Of a stretch of 64,000 nt of DNA, positions 16,087 to 25,830 are shown one piece after another. This stretch comes from Indolivaga macrotermitis (GTDB lineage Bacteria > Bacteroidota > Bacteroidia > Bacteroidales > Dysgonomonadaceae), in the NCBI RefSeq assembly GCF_900128985.1, contig NZ_FQUC01000001.1, positions 372,001-436,000 on the forward strand. The letters are read 5' to 3'. A program made the translations under genes and the position numbers. The number at the start of each line of letters is the position of its first letter. Position 1 is the first letter of the stretch. The notes under the pieces are model-generated. The model was not told the DNA's origin and made no database searches. It saw nothing but the letters and a program-made list of their open reading frames with translations.

Positions 16087-18447
16087 ATGAATCGATTTGT
16101 AATAAAAATAATACTATTGTCTTGCATCCTGACAGGATTATCCAATCAGGTCTCAGCTCAGGCTTTGGCTTTCCCTACCGCAGAAGGTTTTGGAAAATAT
16201 ACAACCGGAGGGCGGGGTGGACGTGTTATCACCGTAACGAATCTGAATGATTCGGGTGAGGGCAGTCTCCGTGATGCGATCGGGCAGAGCGGTCCCCGTA
16301 TTGTAGTGTTTGCAGTAGACGGGACAATAGATTTACAATCGAAACTGATAATAACTAATGATAGCATAACTATTGCCGGGCAAACTGCGCCCGGCGATGG
16401 TATATGCCTTCGGAATTACCCTTTTTATATACGGGCAAATAATGTCGTTATACGGTATATCCGTGCGCGAATGGGCGATACCAGTAAGATGGAAGACGAT
16501 GCGATGGGGGCAATGAATGTGAAAGATTTAATAATAGACCACTGTTCGGTATCCTGGTCTGTAGATGAGGCTCTGTCCGTCTACAAATCAGAGAATGTAA
16601 CAGTCCAGTGGTGTATGATTACACATAGCCTGTCGAAGTCGCTCCACTCTAAAGGAGCTCATGGGTTCGGAGGTATCTGGGGTGGAAAAGGAGCAACCTT
16701 TCATCATAACCTTCTGGCGCACCATACAAGCCGTAATCCCCGTTTTGCTTCGGACGGTTACACTCCTGTAGATTTTCGGAACAATGTAGTCTATAATTGG
16801 GGATACAAGTCGGCTTATGGAGGCGGTAGATACGGAAAAGTTAACTATGTCTCTAATTACTATAAGCCCGGTCCGGCGACTTCTCCCGACAAAATAGCTT
16901 GGTTTCTTGATCCGGCTGAGGATGGAACAGGCGCATATTATCTCGCCGGTAATATAATGTTTGGAAGCGAAACGGTAACAGCTGATAACTGGCTGGGAGT
17001 AGGGCCTAAATCATGCGTAAGAGCTACTGAGCCTTTTGTTGTGGAACCAATAAATGAAGATACCCCGGAGGTTGCTTACCAGAGGGTATTACATACTGCC
17101 GGATGTAGCCTGCACCGTGATAGCTATGACCAACAGGTTATAAAAGAAGTAGAAACAGGCACTGCAAAAGGAGGACTAACATTTGCTGGAGGTGGAAAAG
17201 GCATTATCGACTCTCAAAATGAAGTAGGCGGATGGCCCGAATTAAAACAAGGAAACTATCCTCAGGACAGCGATGGTGATGGTATGCCTGATGCATGGGA
17301 ACTCCGTATGGGGCTCGACCCACATAACCCGAAAGATGGAAATTTATACAATCTCAGTCAAAATTATACAAATATTGAAGTTTATCTGAATTCTATTGTA
17401 TCTTTTGAGAATTATTATTTAACCCTAAAAGATAATACCGATATGAACGTTATCCGTAAATACTCGCAAAACAGTATTTCGGAATTCAGTAGACACTTGA
17501 AACCGGTAGGACGTGTTCTCGAAAGCGAAGGATACTATGTATGGTGCTGTGCTCCGATCTATGGGGAGGATGGTAAAGTTCATGTATTCTATTCCCGTTG
17601 GCCGGAGAAATATAAAATGGGTGGATGGATTCACAAAAGTGAAATAGCACATGCCATAGCCGACAAACCCGAAGGACCTTATACTTACGTCGAAACAGTT
17701 TTGGCACCACGTCCCGGTTATTTCGATGCAACTACTTGCCACAATCCTCATATTCAATTTATAAATGGAACATACTATCTCTTCTATATGGGTAATAGTG
17801 ATGGTACGGTCAATACCAAACGGATAGGCTTAGCTACAGCTAAATCTCTGAATGGCCCGTGGAACCGTTCTGATAAACCTTTGTTGGAAGCCGGAGCGGA
17901 AGGAGAGTGGGACGACTGCTGTACAACCAATCCCGCGTTTATTCATAATCCTAATGGACAATCATGGCTCTATTACAAATCGTGGAATAAAGCGGCATAT
18001 CAAAAAGAAAAAGGCAGCATACGAGGAAATCGTAAATACGGATTAGCAATATCCGATAGCATCAATGGGCCGTACAGGCGCTATGCCGGTAATCCGGTAG
18101 TAGACCTTTCTGCTCATGGTGGAAACAAACAAGTCGAAGATGCATATGTGTATATCGAGGATGGCCGCTATAAAATGCTGATGCGCGATATGGGGTACTT
18201 TGACCATGAGGTAGGGCTGATTTTCGAATCCGAGGACGGAATTCACTGGTCGGAACCTCAGATAGCATGGTTTGGAGCCGACGCTTATTTGAACGAGCCT
18301 CCCGCAGCGAAGCATCTGTCTAGGTACGGACGGTTCGAACGTCCTCAGTTATTGATGAAAGACGGTAAACCTCAGTATATGTTTAATGCAATGCAGGGAG
18401 GCAAGTATGAAACTGCTTCAGGGTTTGTATTTAAAATAGATAATTAA
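16087..18447 (+). CDS. PL1-type pectate lyase fused to a GH43/GH117-like propeller domain
   Basis: This is a 786-residue secreted fusion. A signal peptide (about 1-25) is followed by a right-handed beta-helix lyase domain (about 26-430): FPTAEGFGKYTTGGRGG, TITIAGQTAPG-like turns, IDHCSVSWSVDEALS and SRNPRFASDG are typical of the PL1 pectate lyases of Bacteroidetes, which cut polygalacturonan by beta-elimination. This part closes with a calcium-loop-like motif DSDGDGMPDAWE (near 390-403) and NIEVYLNSIV. From about residue 474 to the end is a second domain with repeated Y-x-W/F-Y/S strands (WCCAPIYGEDGKVHVFYSRW, CHNPHIQFINGTYYLFYMG, VEDAYVYIEDGRYKMLMRD) that looks like a five-bladed propeller of the GH43/GH117/GH32 type; I cannot place it in a family. 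It follows susD1 by 53 bases. Confidence 0.85.
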   Translation: MNRFVIKIILLSCILTGLSNQVSAQALAFPTAEGFGKYTTGGRGGRVITVTNLNDSGEGSLRDAIGQSGPRIVVFAVDGTIDLQSKLIITNDSITIAGQTAPGDGICLRNYPFYIRANNVVIRYIRARMGDTSKMEDDAMGAMNVKDLIIDHCSVSWSVDEALSVYKSENVTVQWCMITHSLSKSLHSKGAHGFGGIWGGKGATFHHNLLAHHTSRNPRFASDGYTPVDFRNNVVYNWGYKSAYGGGRYGKVNYVSNYYKPGPATSPDKIAWFLDPAEDGTGAYYLAGNIMFGSETVTADNWLGVGPKSCVRATEPFVVEPINEDTPEVAYQRVLHTAGCSLHRDSYDQQVIKEVETGTAKGGLTFAGGGKGIIDSQNEVGGWPELKQGNYPQDSDGDGMPDAWELRMGLDPHNPKDGNLYNLSQNYTNIEVYLNSIVSFENYYLTLKDNTDMNVIRKYSQNSISEFSRHLKPVGRVLESEGYYVWCCAPIYGEDGKVHVFYSRWPEKYKMGGWIHKSEIAHAIADKPEGPYTYVETVLAPRPGYFDATTCHNPHIQFINGTYYLFYMGNSDGTVNTKRIGLATAKSLNGPWNRSDKPLLEAGAEGEWDDCCTTNPAFIHNPNGQSWLYYKSWNKAAYQKEKGSIRGNRKYGLAISDSINGPYRRYAGNPVVDLSAHGGNKQVEDAYVYIEDGRYKMLMRDMGYFDHEVGLIFESEDGIHWSEPQIAWFGADAYLNEPPAAKHLSRYGRFERPQLLMKDGKPQYMFNAMQGGKYETASGFVFKIDN

Positions 18448-18450
18448 TAA

Positions 18451-20601
18451 ATGAAAATATATAACAGAAATGCTATGAAGAAATTGACTCTTGTTATCTT
18501 ATCGGGCCTGCTTTTTGCTTGTAATAGCACAAAGACAGAAAAAATCGATAGGTATGCTTTGGTTGAAAGGAACAACCCTAAAATAACGGAATTCGAAGAA
18601 TTGTCGTCTTTGTCTGTCGGCAATGGAAACTTCGCATTTACCGTTGATGCAACAGGATTGCAGACCTATCCCGAACTCTATTCGGCCGGAGTGCCTCTGG
18701 GTACTCAGTCTCAATGGGGATGGCATAGTTTCGCTAATCCCGAGAAGTTTAAACCCGAAGAAACACTGAAGAATTATAACTTCAGGGGATGGGACGAGCC
18801 TTATGCCGTACAATTCAATGAAAAAGGAAGACAACAGGCTGCTTCCAATTGGTTCCGCAACAATCCTCACCGTATTCATCTCGGATATGTTGGGTTGGAA
18901 ATGACTCATGCTGATGGAAGTGCTGTTAAAGCGACAGAACTTGGTAATATAGACCAAAAGCTTGATCTTTGGAAAGGATTGGTATCTAGCCGGTTCGTTG
19001 TAGATATGGATTCGATATCGGTACAAACAGTGGCTGACCCGGAGAAAGACCGGATTGCTGCCAGCCTGAAATCGGAATTGATGGCAAAAGGTAATATGAA
19101 GGTTCACTTCAAATTCCCTTATCCGACAGGTAAACATGTGGATGACGCTACGGATTGGACATCTCCCGAAAAGCATAAGACTGAGATAATTTTGCAAGAC
19201 GATCAGTCGGTAGTTTTCAAACGTACATTGGATTCGACAATATATTATGTCAATATAAAATGGGAAGGCAAAGCTGGTCTTGAAAAGAAAGCTGACCATT
19301 ACTTTGTGTTAGCACCTCAAGGAGATAGCTTGTCTTTCACTTGCGAATTTACAGAGAAAGAACCAGTGAAAGCAGAAAGCACTGCAGGCGAAACCTTTAC
19401 CGCATCGTATAAATACTGGCAGGATTTCTGGGAAAAAGGGGCTGCAGTCGACTTCTCTAAGTGTACCGATGAGCGTGCTAAAGAGTTGGAACGCCGTGTA
19501 GTTCTTTCCCAATACCTGATGGCTATACAGTCGGCAGGAATGTATCCACCACAGGAAACAGGGCTTACTTACAACAGTTGGTATGGAAAATTCCATTTGG
19601 AAATGCATTGGTGGCATGCAGTACATTTTGCATTATGGAATAGGGCAGACCTTTTAGACCGCAGCCTTGGCTGGTATTCGACCGCATATCCTGTGGCAAA
19701 ACAGATTGCAGAAAGACAAGGGTTTAAAGGTGCACGCTGGATGAAAATGACAGACCCGTCGGCAACAGAAGCACCATCAAAAGTAGGTTCGTTCCTTATC
19801 TGGCAACAACCACACTTTATCTACATGGCAGAGTTGATATACCGTAACAATCCTTCACCAGAAGTACTGGAAAAGTATAACTTTCTTGTACAGGAAACTG
19901 CCGAATTCATGGCCTCATTTGCAACTTACGACGAACTCGAAGGCCGTTATATACTGAAAGGAATTATACCCGCACAAGAAACTCTTAGAGCATCGGAAAC
20001 TATAAATCCTCCATTCGAATTGTCTTATTGGCACTACGCTATGTCTGTAGCTCAGCAATGGAGAGAACGTATGGGTGAAAAGAGAAAACCTCAATGGGAC
20101 GAACTTATAGATAAATTATCACCTTTGGCATCGCTCGATGGATTGTATCTGGCTTCGGAAGACGCTACCGATACTTACAAAGATATCCGCTTTACATCAG
20201 ACCACCCTGCGGTATTGGGGGCTATGGGTATATTGCCACAATGTAAGTTGGTACGTCCGGATTATATGAAGAATACCCTTAACTGGATTTGGGATAACTG
20301 GAACTGGGGTAAAACCTGGGGATGGGATTATCCGATGACAGCTATGGCAGCCGCCCGTCTCGGCGAACCTGAAAAGGCAGTAGGAGCTTTGTTGATGGAT
20401 AAACGGACTAATACCTATCTGGTAAACGGACATAACTACCAGGATTCGCGTCTTCGTGTATATCTGCCCGGTAATGGAGGCTTACTTACAGCAGTAGCCA
20501 TGATGTGTGCCGGATGGGATGGAAATACCGAAAAGAATCCCGGATTCCCCAAAGATGGTAAATGGAACGTTGTCTGGGAAGGATTACAGCCTATGCCATA
20601 A
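18451..20601 (+). CDS. Putative (alpha/alpha)6-barrel glycoside hydrolase lipoprotein, family unassigned
   Basis: This 716-residue protein has a lipoprotein signal (LLFAC, C24). An in-frame ATG at 18475 gives an equally good signal and may be the true start. The N-terminal half (about 30-310) looks like a beta-sandwich. The C-terminal half is rich in aromatic helices (LTYNSWYGKFHLEMHWWH, FLIWQQPHFIYMAELIYR, WNWGKTWGWDYPMTAMAAARL), as in the GH65/GH95/GH94 clan. Candidate acidic residues are in GKFHLEMHWW and WGWDYPM, but I cannot name the catalytic pair. I recognise no CAZy family. It starts three bases after the PL1 fusion stop, so it is surely co-transcribed, and it presumably removes a pectin side-chain sugar or uronic acid in the periplasm or at the surface. 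Confidence 0.7.
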   Translation: MKIYNRNAMKKLTLVILSGLLFACNSTKTEKIDRYALVERNNPKITEFEELSSLSVGNGNFAFTVDATGLQTYPELYSAGVPLGTQSQWGWHSFANPEKFKPEETLKNYNFRGWDEPYAVQFNEKGRQQAASNWFRNNPHRIHLGYVGLEMTHADGSAVKATELGNIDQKLDLWKGLVSSRFVVDMDSISVQTVADPEKDRIAASLKSELMAKGNMKVHFKFPYPTGKHVDDATDWTSPEKHKTEIILQDDQSVVFKRTLDSTIYYVNIKWEGKAGLEKKADHYFVLAPQGDSLSFTCEFTEKEPVKAESTAGETFTASYKYWQDFWEKGAAVDFSKCTDERAKELERRVVLSQYLMAIQSAGMYPPQETGLTYNSWYGKFHLEMHWWHAVHFALWNRADLLDRSLGWYSTAYPVAKQIAERQGFKGARWMKMTDPSATEAPSKVGSFLIWQQPHFIYMAELIYRNNPSPEVLEKYNFLVQETAEFMASFATYDELEGRYILKGIIPAQETLRASETINPPFELSYWHYAMSVAQQWRERMGEKRKPQWDELIDKLSPLASLDGLYLASEDATDTYKDIRFTSDHPAVLGAMGILPQCKLVRPDYMKNTLNWIWDNWNWGKTWGWDYPMTAMAAARLGEPEKAVGALLMDKRTNTYLVNGHNYQDSRLRVYLPGNGGLLTAVAMMCAGWDGNTEKNPGFPKDGKWNVVWEGLQPMP

Positions 20602-20652
20602 TCCCCCGGAATAAACCTTAAGTATTGAATACCTTAAAAGACAATAATTGAA

Positions 20653-23600
20653 ATGAGATATATCAGACTCATATTGACTATGCTAACACTAACCGCAATA
20701 CCTCTGGCAAGCCACAGCCAGGGGTATTGGCATGGCAAAGAGCGAAAACTACGTTATACACCCGAAGGAGAAGATTTTGTTATCGTAAATGGCGATAAAA
20801 AGTTCAACCGGGCATTGTATGGAACACATACAGCTTTTAGAGTCGAGACGGGCGATATCCCCGAATTTGGATTGTTTATGCCTTCGATGGGAGGGAATAT
20901 TCAGCTTGGACTTATTAAAGGCGGAAAGAGCCTTTGGCTGAATGATGCCGAATATATACGCTCGATCTACCGGGCAGGTTCCCGTATTTACGAAATAAAA
21001 GACCCGTTTATCGGTTCAGGCAAAATTACTATTACGGTTTTAGCCTTAGCCGATGCCGAAGGGATGGTTGTAAAAGCTGAAACCGAAGGTATTGCATCCG
21101 GTATAGATTTGGTCTGTACTTTTGGTGGTGCAAGTAATAAAAGTTTCTCCCGAAATGGTGATCTGGGAGTCGATGATCCCGACGCATTTGCTTTGAAACC
21201 TGAAGCTTGTGAGAATAATATATACTTGATCAATAACAATACTTTTACCGTAGAGTATGGTAAAGGAACAAAAAGAGGTCCCCGTCAAACGACTGGAATT
21301 TTTCCTGACGGGGCGCAATTAAAGACAGCATCGCCTTATGCGATGACTACTACCACGGATGTATGGAAGTCAGTGTCTGTAGACAATCGTCCTATATTGG
21401 TATCTCGCATACCAGTGGAAAGTGCTAAGAATGTGATCTTTGTTATCAAGAATAATGATGGGACACAACTGACAGCAGCCGATTTAGAAAAGGAATTCAA
21501 TAAAGCAGAACAACGTCGGCAGGAAGTTGCCGGTACAGTAAAGATAACCACCCCCGACCCGTATTTCAATACATTGGGAGGTGTGCTCAGTATAGCTGCC
21601 GATGGTATATGGGACGAAGAAACTGCTTGCTGGCAACACGGAGCTGTAGGGTGGCGCATGCCCCTCAATGGATGGCGTGCCGCTTATGTAGGTGATGCAA
21701 TCGGCTGGCACGACAAAGCCCGTCAGCATTTTGATGGGTATGCCGCTTCTCAGATTACAGATATCGAACCCACTATTCCGCATCCGGCACAAGATAAAGA
21801 ACTAAACTTAACACGAGCCGCTAAGATATGGGGTACGCAGATGTATAGTAATGGATACATTACCCGTAATCCCAACAGTACAAAGTCGATGCACCACTAT
21901 GATATGAACCTGTGTTATATCGATGAGTTGCTTTGGCATTTTAATTGGACAGGCGATATGGATTACGTCCGCAAAATGTGGCCTGTATTACAACGCCATC
22001 TGGCATGGGAGAAACGTAACTTCGATCCCAACAATGATGGCTTATACGATGCATATGCCGGAATATGGGCAAGCGATGCACTTCAATACAATAGTGGAGG
22101 AGTAACACATTCTTCGGCTTATAATTACAGAGCTAACAGAATGGCTGCGATGATTGCCAAAAAAATAGGAGAGAACCCCAAACCCTACCTTGACGAAGCA
22201 GCTAAAATCCTGAAAGCGATCAATACCCAGTTATGGTTACCCGAAAAAGGATGGTGGGCTGAGTATAAAGATTTCATGGGTGCACAAATGATTCACCCCA
22301 ATGCTGCGATATGGACAGTATATCATGCATTGGATTCGGAGATTCATACGCCGTTCCAATCCTATCAGGCAACACGCTATATCGATACAGAGATACCTCA
22401 TATTCCTGTATTGGCAAAAGGAATGGAGAATGAAGGCTACCAAACTATTGCTACAACTAACTGGTTGCCATACTCATGGTCTATCAACAATGTGGCTTTT
22501 GCCGAAGTAGCACACGCGAGTCTCGCTTACTGGCAGGCAGGACGTTATGAGGAAGCTTATAAACTATTCAAAAGTTCTGTTCTCGATGGGATGTATCTGG
22601 GATCAAGCCCCGGAAATATCGGTCAGGTAAGCTTCTATGATGCTGCCCGTGGAGAGTGTTACCGCGATTTTGCAGATCCTATTGGAGTATATTCACGCAC
22701 CTTGATTCAAGGGCTGTTCGGTATATTACCCGATGCGATGAACGACAAGCTGGAGGTTCGTCCCGGATTTCCTGCTGCCTGGGAATATGCTTCGGTGGCA
22801 ACTCCCGATATCAGCTTCGATTTTAAAAGAAATGGAACAACCGATTCTTATAAAATATCACAGAATTTCGGTAAAGAACTGAATCTTCTATTGACTCTCA
22901 AAGCTCAAAGAGAAAGTATTACTGAAATTAAAGTAAATGGACAAAAAGCATCGTGGACAGTGATCGAAAGTGTAGGCTACCCATCCATTCAAATAGATTG
23001 TAAGAAATCGGGTACATATGATATTGAAATTATTTGGAGTGGATCGCCTTTAGATCAGCCGGAATATAAATCAGCCGGAGTAAAAGACGAGAATTGGAAC
23101 CTGTCATCAAAAGCTAAAGTACAGAAGATATATGACCCTCAATCGGTATTAAAGAATACAACGCAGAAAGGAAATTCCGTAGAAGGAATAATTAATGGGG
23201 AAACAGGTCACCGTACGCTCTTTGTACAACTAAAACAAGGACAAATGACTTGGTGGCAACCTGCCGGAATAGAGGTGAAAGAACCTCTGACTGTAATCTA
23301 TAATGCGGAGGTCGATAATTTACTGTTTACTCTGAAAAATAATACGAACCGTGTGGTTAATGCTCAATTGCAAATCAATATGGGAAAGAAGTCTTATGCA
23401 CAATCGATAAGTATAGCTTCGGGAGAAACCTCACCTCAGGTGACAATACCTGCCAGTGCTGTTCGTTTCGGATCTAATCATCTGACTGTAACCGAAAACG
23501 GAAAAGTGATATTCACTGAAAACTTAATTAACTGGAACCTGAAAAACGATTCTCCCGTATACGAACAAGTAAATATGGATAAAGTGCTGAATGCAAGTGT

Positions 23601-24276
23601 CTCTCAAATATTCAGAAATGAGTATCTGACTCCACGCTCTCCTTATACTACCCTGCAAGTGCCTAAACAGGGAATAGGAGAATGGTGCCATCCGACACTT
23701 ACATCCGACATAGATGACTCGGGAATAAGAAAAGCAGTGAAGAATAATACATTTGATACACCTTTCGGAATACCTTTCCGTACGGTAAGTAATGGAAATA
23801 ATATAGCATTTACGACTTTGTGGGATAATTATCCTTCACAGGTATCAGTTACTTTATCAGGAAAAGCCTCACATGCATACCTGATGATGGCAGGATCGAC
23901 CAATCATATGCAGAGTCATGTGGTAAATGGTACAGTAACAGTTGTTTATAAGGATGGAAGTAACAATGTCTTGAATCTCGTAAATCCTGAAACATGGGCA
24001 CCTATAGAACAGGATTTCTATCTTGATGGTCAGGCATTCTCATCAAAACAACCCCGTCCTTACAGGGTAGCTTTGAAAACAGGAGTCGTTAGCCGTGATA
24101 TGGAAAAGGATATGAATATCAAGCCGGCAGAAGTATATGGCAGAAGTATTCGTGGTGGGGCAGGTATTATTCTCGACTTACCTCTCAATAGTGATAAAGA
24201 ACTGGATAGGCTGGAAGTAAAGTCGATAGCCAATGAGGTAGTTATTGGTCTAATGGGAATCACATTAATGAGGTAA
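20653..24276 (+). CDS. DUF4450 protein, probable six-hairpin glycoside hydrolase
   Basis: This 1207-residue exported protein (signal peptide about 1-22, ending ASHSQ) has an N-terminal segment, YWHGKERKLRYTPEG to PEFGLFMPSMGG, that matches what I know as the DUF4450 family of Bacteroidetes. The middle (about 300-720) resembles an (alpha/alpha)6 barrel: HGAVGWRMPLNGWRAAY, MHHYDMNLCYIDELLWHFNW, PNNDGLYDAYAGIWASDA and NWLPYSWSINNVAFAEVAH. A C-terminal beta-rich tail follows (about 760-1207). I recall relatives in the RG-II locus of B. thetaiotaomicron, where such an enzyme removes L-arabinofuranose, but I cannot confirm this from the sequence. It sits between the unassigned hydrolase and the esterase, 12 bases before the latter. 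Confidence 0.75.
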   Translation: MRYIRLILTMLTLTAIPLASHSQGYWHGKERKLRYTPEGEDFVIVNGDKKFNRALYGTHTAFRVETGDIPEFGLFMPSMGGNIQLGLIKGGKSLWLNDAEYIRSIYRAGSRIYEIKDPFIGSGKITITVLALADAEGMVVKAETEGIASGIDLVCTFGGASNKSFSRNGDLGVDDPDAFALKPEACENNIYLINNNTFTVEYGKGTKRGPRQTTGIFPDGAQLKTASPYAMTTTTDVWKSVSVDNRPILVSRIPVESAKNVIFVIKNNDGTQLTAADLEKEFNKAEQRRQEVAGTVKITTPDPYFNTLGGVLSIAADGIWDEETACWQHGAVGWRMPLNGWRAAYVGDAIGWHDKARQHFDGYAASQITDIEPTIPHPAQDKELNLTRAAKIWGTQMYSNGYITRNPNSTKSMHHYDMNLCYIDELLWHFNWTGDMDYVRKMWPVLQRHLAWEKRNFDPNNDGLYDAYAGIWASDALQYNSGGVTHSSAYNYRANRMAAMIAKKIGENPKPYLDEAAKILKAINTQLWLPEKGWWAEYKDFMGAQMIHPNAAIWTVYHALDSEIHTPFQSYQATRYIDTEIPHIPVLAKGMENEGYQTIATTNWLPYSWSINNVAFAEVAHASLAYWQAGRYEEAYKLFKSSVLDGMYLGSSPGNIGQVSFYDAARGECYRDFADPIGVYSRTLIQGLFGILPDAMNDKLEVRPGFPAAWEYASVATPDISFDFKRNGTTDSYKISQNFGKELNLLLTLKAQRESITEIKVNGQKASWTVIESVGYPSIQIDCKKSGTYDIEIIWSGSPLDQPEYKSAGVKDENWNLSSKAKVQKIYDPQSVLKNTTQKGNSVEGIINGETGHRTLFVQLKQGQMTWWQPAGIEVKEPLTVIYNAEVDNLLFTLKNNTNRVVNAQLQINMGKKSYAQSISIASGETSPQVTIPASAVRFGSNHLTVTENGKVIFTENLINWNLKNDSPVYEQVNMDKVLNASVSQIFRNEYLTPRSPYTTLQVPKQGIGEWCHPTLTSDIDDSGIRKAVKNNTFDTPFGIPFRTVSNGNNIAFTTLWDNYPSQVSVTLSGKASHAYLMMAGSTNHMQSHVVNGTVTVVYKDGSNNVLNLVNPETWAPIEQDFYLDGQAFSSKQPRPYRVALKTGVVSRDMEKDMNIKPAEVYGRSIRGGAGIILDLPLNSDKELDRLEVKSIANEVVIGLMGITLMR

Positions 24277-24288
24277 TAAGTTACAATT

Positions 24289-25815
24289 ATGAATAAAATA
24301 ATAAGAATAGGCATAGTTGCATTAATGATATTAGCTTGCTGGAATATCCGGGCAGAAGTAAAACTTCCCGCTATAATTTCAGACAACATGCTATTGCAAC
24401 AGCAAACCACCGTCAATATCTGGGGAACTGCTAATCCGGATGAGGTAGTTACAGTAAAGCCTTCGTGGGATAGTAAAACTTATACAGTAACAACTCCGGT
24501 TAATGGTAAATGGCTAGTAAAGATAAAAACGCCTAAGGCAACAAAAAGCCAGTCGATACGAATAACAGGAGACAATACGATTGATATACAAAATGTATTG
24601 ATCGGCGAAGTCTGGTTATGCTCGGGGCAATCGAATATGGATTTTCCGGTGGCGAAGGCTACAGGATGGCGTACAGGTATACTGAACGAAGAGGAGGAAA
24701 TGCAGGATGCCGATTATCCCGAAATCAGATTGTTTCATGTAGCACAAAAATTATCACCCGAACAGGAATTGGACGATTGTGAGGGCTCATGGATGGTTTG
24801 TAACCGCGAAAACCTGAAAGATTTTTCTGCCGTAGGATTTTTCTTCGGTCGTGATTTGTACAATACATTGAAAGTTCCTGTTGGGTTAATACAATCAACT
24901 TGGGGAGGTACACATGCCGAATCGTGGACAAAAATGCAGGTTATGCAAAACGATCCTGTATATGCCACGCTTGTAAAAGATTTTTATGCTGCAAGGGATA
25001 ATTATCCGGCAGATATAAAGAAATATGAAGAAGACAAAAAAGCGTATGATGAAGCCAAAGCTAAAGGGGATAATGACATAAAAGCGCCTAAAAAGCCTCA
25101 GGGAATCGATCATAATAAAGCTTTATCTACTTTGTGGAATGGAATGATACATCCGCTTCTGCCTTACGCAATCAAAGGAGCAATATGGTATCAGGGTGAG
25201 TCTAATTCGGTTCGAGCCAATGATTATACGCATGTATTTACCCAAATGATAAACAGTTGGCGTAAAGAGTGGAACAGAGGAGACTTCCCTTTCTACTTTG
25301 TACAGATTGCACCACAATACAAACAGCCACCGACAATACGTGAAGCGCAATTGAAAACGTGGAAATCTGTAAAGAATACAGGAATGGTTGTGATCACAGA
25401 TGTAGGCGACTCTACCGATATCCATCCGAGAAATAAAAAAGTTCCCGGAATACGTCTGGCAAAATGGGCTTTAGCAAAAACTTACGGACAGAATATAGAA
25501 TATTCGGGACCAGTATACAAATCGATGAAAGTAAAGGGAGATAAAGCCATATTGAGCTTCGATTATGCAGGAAATGGATTAACCTGTCAATCAAATACCT
25601 TAAATGGTTTTGTTATAGCCGGTAGCGACAGGATATTTTATCCGGCAACCGCTGTAATCAAGGGTAATACCGTCGAGGTTTCAGCCGTTGAAGTTCCCGA
25701 GCCTGTAGCAGTTCGTTACGATTGGGGTAAATTTTTCAGAGCCAGCCTGTTCAATACGGCAGAATTACCTGCAAGCCCTTTCCGTACGGATAATTGGATA
25801 GTCACAGATAAATAA
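24289..25815 (+). CDS. Sialate O-acetylesterase-like SGNH esterase (probable pectin deacetylase)
   Basis: This 508-residue exported esterase has a signal peptide (about 1-23), a small beta-sandwich (IISDNMLLQQQTTVNIWGTANP), then an SGNH hydrolase domain with nucleophile S115 in the motif CSGQSNMDF, GAIWYQGESN in the middle block, and a D-x-x-H pair in VGDSTDIHPRNK. Proteins of this family are annotated as sialate O-acetylesterases, yet nothing here concerns sialic acid; between RG-I enzymes the likely role is removal of acetyl groups from galacturonic acid or side-chain sugars. A lysine-rich insertion near residues 240-270 (KKYEEDKKAYDEAKAKGD) is typical of the SGNH esterases of PULs. It lies 12 bases after the DUF4450 gene and 15 before GH105. 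Confidence 0.85.
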   Translation: MNKIIRIGIVALMILACWNIRAEVKLPAIISDNMLLQQQTTVNIWGTANPDEVVTVKPSWDSKTYTVTTPVNGKWLVKIKTPKATKSQSIRITGDNTIDIQNVLIGEVWLCSGQSNMDFPVAKATGWRTGILNEEEEMQDADYPEIRLFHVAQKLSPEQELDDCEGSWMVCNRENLKDFSAVGFFFGRDLYNTLKVPVGLIQSTWGGTHAESWTKMQVMQNDPVYATLVKDFYAARDNYPADIKKYEEDKKAYDEAKAKGDNDIKAPKKPQGIDHNKALSTLWNGMIHPLLPYAIKGAIWYQGESNSVRANDYTHVFTQMINSWRKEWNRGDFPFYFVQIAPQYKQPPTIREAQLKTWKSVKNTGMVVITDVGDSTDIHPRNKKVPGIRLAKWALAKTYGQNIEYSGPVYKSMKVKGDKAILSFDYAGNGLTCQSNTLNGFVIAGSDRIFYPATAVIKGNTVEVSAVEVPEPVAVRYDWGKFFRASLFNTAELPASPFRTDNWIVTDK

Positions 25816-25830
25816 ACCGATTCAAATATC

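Noticed and set aside
18499-19299. A 266-codon open frame antisense to the (alpha/alpha)6 lipoprotein gene
   Set aside because: No recognisable domain, no promoter or coding bias, and it lies wholly within a clear gene on the other strand; a shadow frame.
24289-25815. Sialic-acid metabolism suggested by the sialate O-acetylesterase-like protein
   Set aside because: No sialidase, sialic acid transporter or lyase is nearby; the family name is historical and pectin deacetylation fits the context better.
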